11,396 nt of DNA from positions 1 to 11,396 of the forward strand of contig CAKSDF010000052.1 in NCBI GenBank assembly GCA_934444695.1, read 5' to 3'. This stretch comes from an uncultured Eubacteriales bacterium (GTDB lineage Bacteria > Bacillota > Clostridia > Oscillospirales > Acutalibacteraceae). The translations under genes and the position numbers were made by a program. Positions 1-5,978 of this stretch are shown here, piece after piece (position 1 is the first letter of the stretch; every line of letters starts with the position of its first letter). Under the pieces are notes generated by a model. That model did no database searches and was not told the origin of the DNA. It was given only the letters and a program-made list of their open reading frames with translations.

Positions 1-425
1 TCAAAGTTATAATACTCGGTCTCGATCTCGGGTCCGTCGACCACGTCAAATCCCATAGACTGGAATATGTTTATCATATCTTTAAGCACGGTGTTGAGAG
101 GATGAAGCCCGCCCTTTTCGGTCTTTTTGCCGGGAAGGGTAATGTCAAGTGTTTCCTTCTCGAGCTTTTTGTCCTGCTCGGCCTTTTTAATGAGAGCGGT
201 TTTTTCGGCGATCTTAGCCTCAATCTCGCTTCTGACGGCGTTTGCAAGCTGACCCATTGCCGGCCGCTCCTCGGCCGAAAGCTTGCCCATTTGTTTAAGA
301 ATAGAGGTAAGCTCGCCTTTTTTTCCAAGGTATGCTACGCGCAGCTCCTCAAGCTCGGACTGCGCCTTGACCTCTTTAAGAGCATTTGCAGCTCTTTCGC
401 TGATGGCTCTGAGTTGTTCCTTCAT
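1..425 (-). CDS. pheS: Phenylalanyl-tRNA synthetase alpha subunit, N-terminal part (runs off the window)
   Basis: PheS is the catalytic subunit of the alpha2-beta2 enzyme that charges tRNA-Phe in the cytoplasm. Reading from 425 leftwards gives 141 codons with no stop before the window edge. The N-terminus begins MKEQLRAISERAANALKEV, followed by the family's coiled-coil arm with LGKKGELTSILKQMGKLSAEERP (broken here as LGKKGELTS and KLSAEERP) at about residues 33-55, and then the start of the catalytic domain with GGLHPLN and MGFDVVDGPEIE near residues 105-135. The last motif is the typical PheS entry into motif 1. The ATG at 425 is preceded by AAAGGATG and six T. Transcription is controlled by a T-box leader directly upstream. 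A pheT partner would be expected further left, outside the window. The assignment rests on recalled family motifs and is strong. Confidence 0.95.
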   Translation of the reverse strand, partial: MKEQLRAISERAANALKEVKAQSELEELRVAYLGKKGELTSILKQMGKLSAEERPAMGQLANAVRSEIEAKIAEKTALIKKAEQDKKLEKETLDITLPGKKTEKGGLHPLNTVLKDMINIFQSMGFDVVDGPEIETEYYNF

Positions 426-440
426 AAAAAACATCCTTTC

Positions 441-474
441 AAAAAAATAAGACCCTCGTCCCGAAAAAGGGACG
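441..474 (-). terminator. T-box attenuator terminator
   Basis: On the minus strand CGTCCC and GGGACG form a 6-bp stem around a TTTTTC loop (474-457), followed after GAGGGTCTTA by seven T at 447-441. It lies 32 nt after the T-box sequence and 16 nt before the pheS start codon, as expected for the competing terminator of a T-box leader. Confidence 0.85.
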
Positions 475-788
475 AAAGCCGTAAACTTCAAACTTCCGCG
501 GTACCACCCAAATTTTTGCCAAAACGGATTTAATTTGAAATCACAAAAGGGAAAATCAAAAATAAAATCCGTCTAACGAGCAAACACTCATCGACCTTTT
601 AACGGTTGTCAGCCGTCCGAGCCTACTGAAATTTTTTCAGCCCGACCGCTCCGAAGGGAAATTCGGCAAATGCAAGGGCACGGGACGGTCACACCCGGAA
701 AAACCGCCGTCCGTTCTCTTTGTACCGCTTTTTGCACCGCTTACTGTACTTCATCAATGCGTTTAATGAGTTATCCTATTAAATTTAT
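441..788 (-). promoter_or_regulatory. T-box riboswitch leader of pheS
   Basis: The T-box consensus TGGGTGGTACCGCGG is present exactly on the minus strand at 510-496. Upstream in the transcript (higher coordinates) are Stem I hallmarks: GATGAAGTACAGTAAG at 755-740 (AGTA element), AGAGA at 719-715, and CCGAATTTCCCTTCGG with a following GAG near 666-649. The last one should hold the specifier loop, and UUC at 660-658 would be the Phe codon; UUU one base earlier cannot be excluded. An intrinsic terminator follows at 474-441. In this family, uncharged tRNA-Phe pairs with the specifier and the T-box bulge and favours the antiterminator, so pheS is read when charged tRNA-Phe is scarce. Specifier placement is inference; the riboswitch class is nearly certain. 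Confidence 0.93.
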
Positions 789-795
789 CGATGAT

Positions 796-824
796 ATGAT
801 AACACATAAAGAAAATTTTTTCAA
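796..824 (-). promoter_or_regulatory. Sigma-A promoter of pheS leader
   Basis: On the minus strand TTGAAA (824-819) and TATCAT (801-796) are separated by 17 bp. This predicts a start near 789, just ahead of the T-box Stem I. Only 19 bp separate its -35 box from that of the divergent plus-strand promoter at 844, so the two RNA polymerase footprints would meet back to back. Confidence 0.7.
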
Positions 825-843
825 GTCCTTTTAAAAAAATATG

Positions 844-872
844 TTGACAAAAGGAGAGGCATGTGATATTAT
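844..872 (+). promoter_or_regulatory. Sigma-A promoter of the DUF3793-flavodoxin unit
   Basis: TTGACA (844-849) and TATTAT (867-872) are separated by 17 bp, an almost perfect housekeeping promoter. The predicted start near 879-880 falls at the edge of the palindrome at 881-898, so a repressor bound there would block initiation. Confidence 0.8.
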
Positions 873-880
873 TCAGGTGT

Positions 881-898
881 AGTTAGCCAAGGCTAACT
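881..898 (+). promoter_or_regulatory. DtxR/IdeR-like operator palindrome 1
   Basis: AGTTAGCC-AA-GGCTAACT is a perfect 8+2+8 palindrome at the predicted transcription start. Its core TTAGCnnnnGCTAA recurs at 1039-1052. The TTAG...CTAA form is like operators of DtxR-family metal-dependent repressors (known family property). With a flavodoxin downstream, iron control is the likely meaning (inference). The regulator gene is not in the window. Confidence 0.65.
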
Positions 899-1001
899 TG
901 AATGACGGCATAATTAAATAAATGCCGATGTATATTCTTGACCATTAAAGAATATTTTCAAACCGCAAAGAAAATAATCGCAAAGTAAATTTTTTTATTT
1001 C

Positions 1002-1029
1002 TAAAGAATAATTGGTTCTTTATTTTTTT
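1002..1029 (+). terminator. AT-rich terminator-like hairpin inside the leader
   Basis: TAAAGAA (1002-1008) and TTCTTTA (1016-1022) form a perfect 7-bp stem with loop TAATTGG, followed at once by seven T (1023-1029). It comes after two other hairpins in the same leader: CGGCAT/ATGCCG (906-911 with 922-927) and ATATTCTT/AAGAATAT (932-939 with 948-955). The stem is weak because it has few G-C pairs, so termination may be partial. If used, it would yield a roughly 150-nt RNA from the promoter at 844. Confidence 0.45.
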
Positions 1030-1036
1030 AGCGATG

Positions 1037-1054
1037 GGTTAGCGTATGCTAACC
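1037..1054 (+). promoter_or_regulatory. DtxR/IdeR-like operator palindrome 2
   Basis: GGTTAGC-GTAT-GCTAACC is a perfect 7+4+7 palindrome sharing the 14-bp core pattern TTAGCnnnnGCTAA with the site at 881. A further half-site GCTAACC lies at 1086-1092 in the same sequence context (ATGCTAACCG.TGC), making a short direct repeat. No good -35/-10 pair was found around this second site, so it is either an auxiliary site, a roadblock site, or it serves a weak promoter such as TATTTT at 1021. Confidence 0.55.
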
Positions 1055-1198
1055 GCTGCTGTATTGCTGATGTTTCTGCATTTATGCTAACCGTTGCCGC
1101 ACTGTTAATTTCGCTGCACTAAGAATCCAACTGTTTTGCGAATATATTAAGCGGTGTTACAAAAGATAGTTTCAAAAGCCGTCCGAGGAGGTGGAAAA

Positions 1199-1753
1199 AT
1201 GTCCGAACTGCAGGTCATAAACAATTGTTCGCCCACAATGGCGGGACTGAAAACCGGCAATCTCTTTTGCTGCGACGCAAAAAGCAGGGAAGAGCTTAAC
1301 TGCTCCATAAAGGACTTCAACTCAAGACTGGTCAAAAAGGGCATTAAATTTCTTCCGCTCAGATATCGAAACGGAAGGGCGCTTGTCTATGTATACCGCC
1401 CCGAGAAGCTGACAAACGACCTTAACGATGAGGGAGCCTCAAAAATTTTAAAAAGCAAAAACTATCCCGTAGGAAACTGCGAAAAATGTATTGTCGAGCT
1501 TATAAAGCGCCTTAGAACCGAGCAGGATTTTCCCCACGAAATAGGTCTGTTTCTCGGTTATCCGCCGGTTGATGTATACGGATTTATGAGATGTAATGCT
1601 AAAAATTCCAAATGCGTCGGTACATGGAAGGTTTACGGCGACGAGAAAAAAGCCAAGCGCCAGTTTGAAAGCTTTAAAAAATGTACCGATGTCTACAAAA
1701 GAGCCTACGAGAGGCACAATTCGTTTGATAAGCTCGTTGTGAGCGCAAAATAA
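1199..1753 (+). CDS. DUF3793 family protein
   Basis: A soluble protein of 184 residues whose biochemical role is not known. It matches my recollection of DUF3793, a clostridial family, through FPHEIGLFLGYPPVDVYGF at residues 111-129 and the following GTWKVYGDEKKAKRQFE (141-157). Cysteines at 10, 24, 25, 35, 94, 97, 132, 139 and 162 are scattered; CEKC at 94-97 could bind a metal or form a disulfide, but this is speculation. No signal peptide or membrane segment is seen. The ATG at 1199 is chosen because GAGGAGGTGG (1185-1194) sits just before it; an in-frame GTG at 1154 has no such site. The flavodoxin gene follows after 26 nt, so the two are probably co-transcribed. The upstream DtxR-like palindromes suggest expression under low iron. 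Confidence 0.8.
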   Translation: MSELQVINNCSPTMAGLKTGNLFCCDAKSREELNCSIKDFNSRLVKKGIKFLPLRYRNGRALVYVYRPEKLTNDLNDEGASKILKSKNYPVGNCEKCIVELIKRLRTEQDFPHEIGLFLGYPPVDVYGFMRCNAKNSKCVGTWKVYGDEKKAKRQFESFKKCTDVYKRAYERHNSFDKLVVSAK

Positions 1754-1779
1754 AAATTTTTTGAAAGAAGGATTTTATT

Positions 1780-2202
1780 ATGAGTAAAATTGCTGTTGTT
1801 TATTGGAGCGGCACAGGCAACACCGAGGCTATGGCCGACGCCGTTGCACAGGGCGCAAAGGATAAGGGTGCAGAGGTAGACGTATTCACCGCCGCCGACT
1901 TTTCGGCCGACAAAATGGGCGATTACGATGCCGTTGCTTTCGGCTGCCCCTCTATGGGCGTTGAGGAGCTTGAGGACAGCGAGTTTCAGCCTATGTTTGA
2001 AAGCTGCGAGGCTGCTCTCTCGGGCAAAAAGATTGCGCTTTTCGGCTCCTACGGCTGGGGAGACGGCGAATGGATGAGAAACTGGGAAGAAAGATGCATC
2101 GGCGACGGTGCCGTTATGGCCTGCGATTGTTTGACCGTTAACGAAGCTCCCGATGACGATGCACTCCTGAGCTGCAATGATCTCGGCGCAGCCCTTGTCT
2201 GA
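1780..2202 (+). CDS. Flavodoxin (short-chain, clostridial type)
   Basis: A 140-residue FMN electron carrier of the cytoplasm that can replace ferredoxin when iron is short. The FMN phosphate loop is SGTGNTEAM at residues 10-18. The loop GCPSMGVEELEDSEF (55-69) contains the Met-Gly pair that contacts the isoalloxazine ring in Clostridium beijerinckii flavodoxin, and GSYGWGDGEWMRNWEER (89-105) has the matching ring-stacking tryptophan at 93. Length and lack of an inserted loop place it in the short-chain class. AGAAGGA at 1767-1773 gives a good ribosome site before the ATG. Codons are GC-rich relative to the DUF3793 gene, in line with high expression. It is the last gene before a strong terminator. 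An iron-regulated role is inferred from the operators upstream. Confidence 0.93.
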   Translation: MSKIAVVYWSGTGNTEAMADAVAQGAKDKGAEVDVFTAADFSADKMGDYDAVAFGCPSMGVEELEDSEFQPMFESCEAALSGKKIALFGSYGWGDGEWMRNWEERCIGDGAVMACDCLTVNEAPDDDALLSCNDLGAALV

Positions 2203-2397
2203 TAGCAGTAACCGTTGGTTACCTGCATAAGTAAGATTATATACTTGATATTAACAAACGGTGTTCAAATAACGATTACTTATCATATCACGTCTTATCT
2301 TAATCTTATATAACATCTTATCCGACATATCACAATCATATATATTACATACACACCTACATTCAGCTCTGCAAGGGGCTGTTCTCTCCCAAAAACG
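2203..2397. other. AT-rich intergenic stretch downstream of flavodoxin
   Basis: No gene is seen. A small hairpin GTAACC-GTT-GGTTAC (2208-2222) follows the flavodoxin stop, without a T run. ATAAGTAA (2227-2234) and TTACTTAT (2276-2283) form an inverted pair. From about 2275 to 2350 the sequence is a low-complexity run of CTTAT/ATCAC-like words. The sequence TAACCGTTG occurs here (2209-2217) and also in the operon leader at 1088-1096. Confidence 0.5.
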
Positions 2398-2435
2398 AAA
2401 ATCTCCGATACCGTCGAGGCATCGGAGATTTTTGT
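2398..2435 (+). terminator. Strong bidirectional terminator
   Basis: AAAATCTCCGAT (2398-2409) pairs perfectly with ATCGGAGATTTT (2421-2432) over 12 bp, with a T run on the plus strand and, in the other direction, TTTTCGTTTTTGGG. It ends the flavodoxin unit and can also stop minus-strand transcription coming from the gene at 3395-2610. Confidence 0.88.
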
Positions 2436-2609
2436 GTGTCGGAAAATTCCAAAGCCGTGACCGCTTGCCTTAAATCCCGCAATCGCCCAAGTCCAAAGGC
2501 TTTTGATGGTTGTAAAGCATCGCCCGAAAGGGTGTAAAAACGGGTAACGCCATCCGACGGTATTATAACGTACGGTCCATAAATCTTATCCCGTAGAATG
2601 TTTTTATCC
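2433..2609. other. Intergenic segment without a supported gene
   Basis: This stretch lies between the bidirectional terminator and the stop of the cysteine-rich gene. A minus-strand frame stays open across it and through the terminator, but it has no ATG or GTG with a ribosome site in this segment. It overlaps the cysteine-rich gene in another frame. I see only a small CCC-GAAA-GGG hairpin near 2525. Confidence 0.4.
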
Positions 2610-3395
2610 TTACTGCTTATCGCAGGTCGAGCAGCCGCACTGATCATCGGGAAGGCACTGTGGCGGGAAAAATTCGTCAAGCGGGAATTTAATGCGCTTG
2701 AACAGCTCGCAGGGGTTGTCGGTGGTGGATGTGCATTCCTTCTCTGGAACGCAGAAATCGTAAACGGGAATGAGCATCTGCACATTTCTGATAAGCTGTA
2801 CCACCGAGAAAAGTCCAAGGGTGGTCACGACCTTGTTCTGAACGGTGGATTCGTCGGCAAGTCCGCCGATAATGTTGGTCACCGATTGAGGGAAGGTGCA
2901 GCTGCATTCGCTGTCGCATCCGCAAACCGGAACAAGTGAAGAATTAAGTATAATGGGGTCGACCGTCTGAACGCTTGCACGCGGGTAGTTGGCCGTTGCG
3001 GGAAGGCAGCTGGCCCCGCTGTCGGGATTATAAATGCTCGAATAGGTTTTTGCGTTACCGTCGCTTCCGAAAAGAATGACCTTTTTGTTCCAAAGGGCGA
3101 TTCCGTTAAGGTTGACAGGTGTGGTTGAAAGGACCGGATAAACATCGCAGTTGAGCTGGAAGTAAAAAACCATATCCACCGAATAATAGCCCCGGTTGAA
3201 GGTTACGGGCTCAACCTCTATGCACACATTGAGAATTTCGCAGGAGCGCACCCTTGCTCCGGCGCTGTTGTTGACCGTTTCCTGATCGGCCGGACTGAAA
3301 TAAACCCTGAGATCCTCAAGGCAATCCCTGTCACAGCAGCTGTCGTAGACCCTTCCGCAGTCTACGCAAACGGCTTCTTTAAAGCAATCTGCCAT
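2610..3395 (-). CDS. Cysteine-rich conserved hypothetical protein
   Basis: 261 residues with 21 cysteines and no signal peptide or membrane helix. I do not know its function. Cysteines form three clusters: N-terminal (4, 10, 13, 20, 21, 25, including CVDCG and DSCCDRDC), central (158, 160, 164, 166, VCGCDSECSC) and C-terminal (215-258, ending CGCSTCDKQ). Between them is a beta-rich segment with EVEPVTFNRGYYSVDMVFYF (58-79 region) and KKVILFGSDGNAKTYSS (104-120). I recall similar uncharacterised proteins starting with a CVDCG..YDSC pattern in Clostridia, but cannot confirm it here. High cysteine content without export is seen in some spore coat and exosporium proteins, so a spore-layer role is possible, as is metal binding; both are inference. 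The start is firm: TAAGGAGGA lies 6 nt before the ATG. No convincing promoter was found in the 75 nt before the upstream terminator. Confidence 0.8.
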   Translation of the reverse strand: MADCFKEAVCVDCGRVYDSCCDRDCLEDLRVYFSPADQETVNNSAGARVRSCEILNVCIEVEPVTFNRGYYSVDMVFYFQLNCDVYPVLSTTPVNLNGIALWNKKVILFGSDGNAKTYSSIYNPDSGASCLPATANYPRASVQTVDPIILNSSLVPVCGCDSECSCTFPQSVTNIIGGLADESTVQNKVVTTLGLFSVVQLIRNVQMLIPVYDFCVPEKECTSTTDNPCELFKRIKFPLDEFFPPQCLPDDQCGCSTCDKQ

Positions 3396-3470
3396 AATAT
3401 TCCTCCTTAAAAAGTCTGAAGGCTGATTTTACCGAGCACATCGGTATCAATACCATATTATGATCAAAAT

Positions 3471-3501
3471 AAAAAAGAGGTACAAAAATCGTACCTCTTT
3501 T
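3471..3501 (-). terminator. Terminator of the rpmH-rnpA-yidD-yidC-jag operon
   Basis: On the minus strand AAAAGAGGTAC and GTACCTCTTTT form an 11-bp stem with a GATTTTT loop (3501-3473), followed by more T and ATTTT. It lies 129 nt after the jag stop. The plus strand also carries T residues, so it may work both ways. Confidence 0.85.
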
Positions 3502-3559
3502 AAAAATTATTTTTAAACTATAACTGCGGCCGGTAAATCTGCGGCAGCAGCGACATTGT

Positions 3560-3590
3560 AAATTATAAATTACAAATTACAAATTACAAA
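3560..3590 (+). repeat. Heptanucleotide tandem repeat
   Basis: Four consecutive copies of AAATTAC (the first is AAATTAT) with a partial fifth copy AAA. It lies in the intergenic space after jag, close to the GC-rich words CGCTCGC and CGCGC. Probably a slippage-prone microsatellite. Confidence 0.85.
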
Positions 3591-3629
3591 CCGCTCGCTT
3601 CGCGCTTTGACCGATTTATGCAGTCGTTT

Positions 3630-4595
3630 TTATTTCTCAATCTTGCCGTAGAGAGGAGCGTCGTTCATATCCTGCTTGTTCTCTCTGGTGGGGGCGGGGG
3701 ACTGGGATCTCTGACGGTCATAACCGCCTCTGCCGCCGCGTCCGCCGCTGCGATAGTTTCCTCTGCCCGAACGGTTGCCTTTATTTCCGATGACAACCTT
3801 GCGGAAAGGCTCTTCGCCAACCGACCAGGATGTTACACCGTCTATATCCTGAACAGCAGTGTGAACAATGCGGCGCTCAAAGGGATTCATAGGCTCGAGG
3901 GTGATGTTGCGATGGGTTCTGAGCGATTGATTGGCCATTCTTCTGGCCAGCGACTGGAGGGTCTTTTCTCTCTTTTCGCGATAGTTGCCGGTGTTGAGGG
4001 TAACGCGGTAATATCCGTCTACTCCGTGGTTTGCGGCAAGAACGGTAAGATACTGAAGTGCATCGAGGGTCTCGCCTCTGCGGCCGACGATTACGCCCAG
4101 GTTTTCACCTTCAAGCATAATTGCGGCGCCCGACTCGGTTTCTCCGCTCTTTACGGTTGCCTCAACTCCCATATGTTTAAGAAGGCCGGAAATGTATGCA
4201 ACGCCCTTATCTGCGACGGCCTTTTTGGTGTCGTCGGTAAAGGGTTTAAGCTCGGCGGGAACAATGGTAGCCTCGTTTTCGGCGGTTTTTTCCTTTTTTT
4301 CGGGCTTGGCGGCTTTTTCTGCTTTAGGCTTGTCGTTTTTGCGGGGAGCAGAAGGCTTTTTGTCCTTATCAAGGCGCTGGTATTTCTCGGTTTTTTCGAT
4401 GGGTTTTTCCTCTATTTCCACAAAAGCCTTGACCTTTGCGGGGCATCCGCCGAACAGGCCGAAGGTCTTGGCCTTGGGAAGGTCGATTATTTCAAACTGC
4501 ACATCTTCGGTAAATCCGAGAGCTTCAAGCTCTTTTGCAGCCGATTCCTTGGCTTCCTCAACCGTGCTTCCGGTTGCGATAGCTTCTTTTATCAT
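3630..4595 (-). CDS. jag: Jag/KhpB (EloR) RNA-binding protein
   Basis: 321 residues, the SpoIIIJ-associated KH-R3H protein that binds RNA in the cytoplasm and in several Firmicutes affects cell elongation and division. Domains: Jag-N (1-60, with KAKTFGLFGG at 41-50 typical of the family); a Lys/Glu/Pro-rich linker (62-110); a KH domain with the GxxG loop GRRG at 171-174 followed by ETLDALQYLT; and an R3H domain with RRIVH at 241-245 and SVGEEPFRKVVI at 258-269. After R3H comes an unusual Gly/Arg tail (about 272-296) with GRGG repeats, then an acidic and basic end. AGGTG about 9 nt upstream supports the ATG. It is the last gene of the cluster, 171 nt after yidC. Confidence 0.95.
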   Translation of the reverse strand: MIKEAIATGSTVEEAKESAAKELEALGFTEDVQFEIIDLPKAKTFGLFGGCPAKVKAFVEIEEKPIEKTEKYQRLDKDKKPSAPRKNDKPKAEKAAKPEKKEKTAENEATIVPAELKPFTDDTKKAVADKGVAYISGLLKHMGVEATVKSGETESGAAIMLEGENLGVIVGRRGETLDALQYLTVLAANHGVDGYYRVTLNTGNYREKREKTLQSLARRMANQSLRTHRNITLEPMNPFERRIVHTAVQDIDGVTSWSVGEEPFRKVVIGNKGNRSGRGNYRSGGRGGRGGYDRQRSQSPAPTRENKQDMNDAPLYGKIEK

Positions 4596-4766
4596 TGTAA
4601 GTTACACCTCTTATGTGATAGGTTATGTGAGTCGTTACGGAGCGCACTTTAAAAAGCGGGAAAGGCCTTTTGCGGCGATCCGATAATTTTCATTTTAAGT
4701 TTTCTTAATAATACTTGTGTTAAACAAGTTAAACGCAATGGATTGCTGGCCTGTTAATACCGGTAA
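4596..4766. other. Gap between yidC and jag
   Basis: 171 nt without a gene. It holds a hairpin ACTTGT-GTTAA-ACAAGT (4713-4729) without a following T run, and a near-palindrome around ACCGGT just after the yidC stop. No clear promoter for jag was found, so read-through from yidC is assumed. Confidence 0.4.
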
Positions 4767-5720
4767 TTATTCGGCAATAGGGGCTTTTATGGCCGCTTCC
4801 TTCTTTTTGCGTTCGCTTATAAACTTGGCTTCATCCTTGGCGATGAGACGGTAGGGATTCATGGTCTTGTTGAGTATGACGGTAATGATCATATTAACAA
4901 GGTTGGAGCACATCCAGTAGAATCCAACGGCTCCGGGAACGAGGAAGGCAATGTAAAGGGAGAAGAGAGGCATAAGCAGCATCATTCCGCCCATCTGTCC
5001 CGCCTCGGGATTAATCTTTTTCTGCATCTTCATCGAGATTATCGACGAAAGCATAGAAGTGGCAAAGGAGAGGAAGGGGATTATCCAAAGGGTGAAATCC
5101 ACGCCCTTATCGGCAAAGTTAAGGGTAAAGGTGGGAACGCGGGTCATATCGATGCCAAAAAGGTTAAAGCTCTTTTTAAAGCTTTCGACGGCGGCCGATT
5201 GATTTGCAAGATCTGTGAGACCCTGCTCGTTTGCCTTTTGGGCGATCTGGCTGAAGTTGTCGATGATACCGATTTCCTCGTAGCCTGATTTGACGCTGAT
5301 GCCTTCAAGACTGCCGAGAATGTCCTTCGCCGAGCTGATAAGGTCGCTGCTCCAGTTAAGAATGTAGGACAGAGGACCGCTTATGGCGCGCCAAACACCC
5401 CACAGGAAGGGGAGACGGATAAGCAGAGGCAGGCAGCCCGACATCATACTAACACCCTCACGCTGGTTAAGCTCCTGGACTTCCATAGAGTATTTCTGAC
5501 GGTCGTCGCCGCACTTCTTTTTGATCTCGTCCATCTTGGGACGGATGGCCGTTTGTTTTGCGGTGGTTCTTTGCTGTTTGATGTTAAGGGGAAGGAATAT
5601 GGCGTTTATCAAAATGGTGAAAACGGCAATTGCAACCGCATAATATCCGATTCCTGCGGAATTAAGCAGGTTGAAAAGCTGTTTTAGTATCCAGCCCATA
5701 GCAGAGTAGAGATAACTCAA
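4767..5720 (-). CDS. yidC: YidC/SpoIIIJ/OxaI family membrane insertase
   Basis: 317 residues, an integral membrane protein that inserts and folds other membrane proteins, alone or with Sec. The first core helix is about 24-44 (ending LPLNIKQQ), followed by the charged cytoplasmic hairpin (50-90) and then GCLPLLIRLPFLWGVWRAI (95-113), with further helices near 207-230, 243-262 and 265-284. The C-terminal tail is basic. Two points differ from the usual family pattern: residue 39 is Asn where the groove Arg or Lys normally lies, and residue 102 is Arg where LLIQ is usual. It lacks a lipobox cysteine near the N-terminus. The start is TTG at 5720, with GGAGGA 7 nt upstream, and it overlaps the yidD stop by 4 nt (TTGA), implying translational coupling. 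The next ATG is only seven codons in. Confidence 0.94.
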   Translation of the reverse strand: MSYLYSAMGWILKQLFNLLNSAGIGYYAVAIAVFTILINAIFLPLNIKQQRTTAKQTAIRPKMDEIKKKCGDDRQKYSMEVQELNQREGVSMMSGCLPLLIRLPFLWGVWRAISGPLSYILNWSSDLISSAKDILGSLEGISVKSGYEEIGIIDNFSQIAQKANEQGLTDLANQSAAVESFKKSFNLFGIDMTRVPTFTLNFADKGVDFTLWIIPFLSFATSMLSSIISMKMQKKINPEAGQMGGMMLLMPLFSLYIAFLVPGAVGFYWMCSNLVNMIITVILNKTMNPYRLIAKDEAKFISERKKKEAAIKAPIAE

Positions 5721-5953
5721 TTTTTCGTCCTCCGGTCGTTTTTTTCTGGAACAGGGTCATAGCCGCCCTTGTGAAAGGGATGGCATCTGAGCAGTCTTCT
5801 TACCGCAAGGTACCCCCCTTTAAAAATTCCGAATCGCTCAATAGCCTCAATCGCATACTGCGAGCAAGTTGGCATAAAGCGGCAGCAGGAAGGGTGAAGG
5901 GGGGATATTCCTTTTTGGTAAATACGGATTAACCAGATAAATATTTTTCTCAT
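5717..5953 (-). CDS. yidD: Membrane protein insertion efficiency factor YidD
   Basis: A 78-residue small protein of the YidD family, thought to sit on the inner face of the membrane and aid YidC. Family signatures are YQKGISPLHPSCCRFMPTCS (12-31), QYAIEAIERFG (32-42), and RRLLRCHPFHKGGYDPVP (52-69). An amphipathic N-terminus (residues 1-12, IFIWLIRIY) fits membrane attachment. It lies 25 nt after rnpA and overlaps yidC by 4 nt, the usual arrangement. The ribosome site before the ATG is poor, so it may depend on coupling to rnpA translation. Confidence 0.95.
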   Translation of the reverse strand: MRKIFIWLIRIYQKGISPLHPSCCRFMPTCSQYAIEAIERFGIFKGGYLAVRRLLRCHPFHKGGYDPVPEKNDRRTKN

Positions 5954-5978
5954 CTGTAAGTTTTTTTGCAGCCAAGCG

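Larger units (their letters stand above)
3396..3629. other. Intergenic region between jag and the cysteine-rich gene
   Basis: It contains, from left to right, an inverted repeat TACCGA-GCACA-TCGGTA (3430-3446) in the presumed 5' leader of the cysteine-rich gene, the jag terminator (3471-3501), and a 7-bp tandem repeat (3560-3590). Nothing else is recognised. Confidence 0.5.

Noticed and set aside
1154..1198. Upstream GTG start for the DUF3793 gene (15 extra residues)
   Set aside because: The strong GAGGAGGTGG site at 1185-1194 fits only the ATG at 1199, and no ribosome site precedes 1154.
2363..2818. Minus-strand reading frame of about 150 codons overlapping the 3' part of the cysteine-rich gene
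   Set aside because: Its first half is the antisense-shifted frame of the real gene, its second half runs through the bidirectional terminator, and no start codon with a ribosome site is seen in the non-overlapping part.
3560..3590. CRISPR-like array
   Set aside because: Units of 7 bp without spacers form a simple tandem repeat; no cas genes are nearby.
3618..4652. Long plus-strand reading frame opposite jag
   Set aside because: It is a mirror of jag, which has clear Jag-N, KH and R3H domains; the plus-strand translation is Phe/Gly-rich without a recognisable domain.
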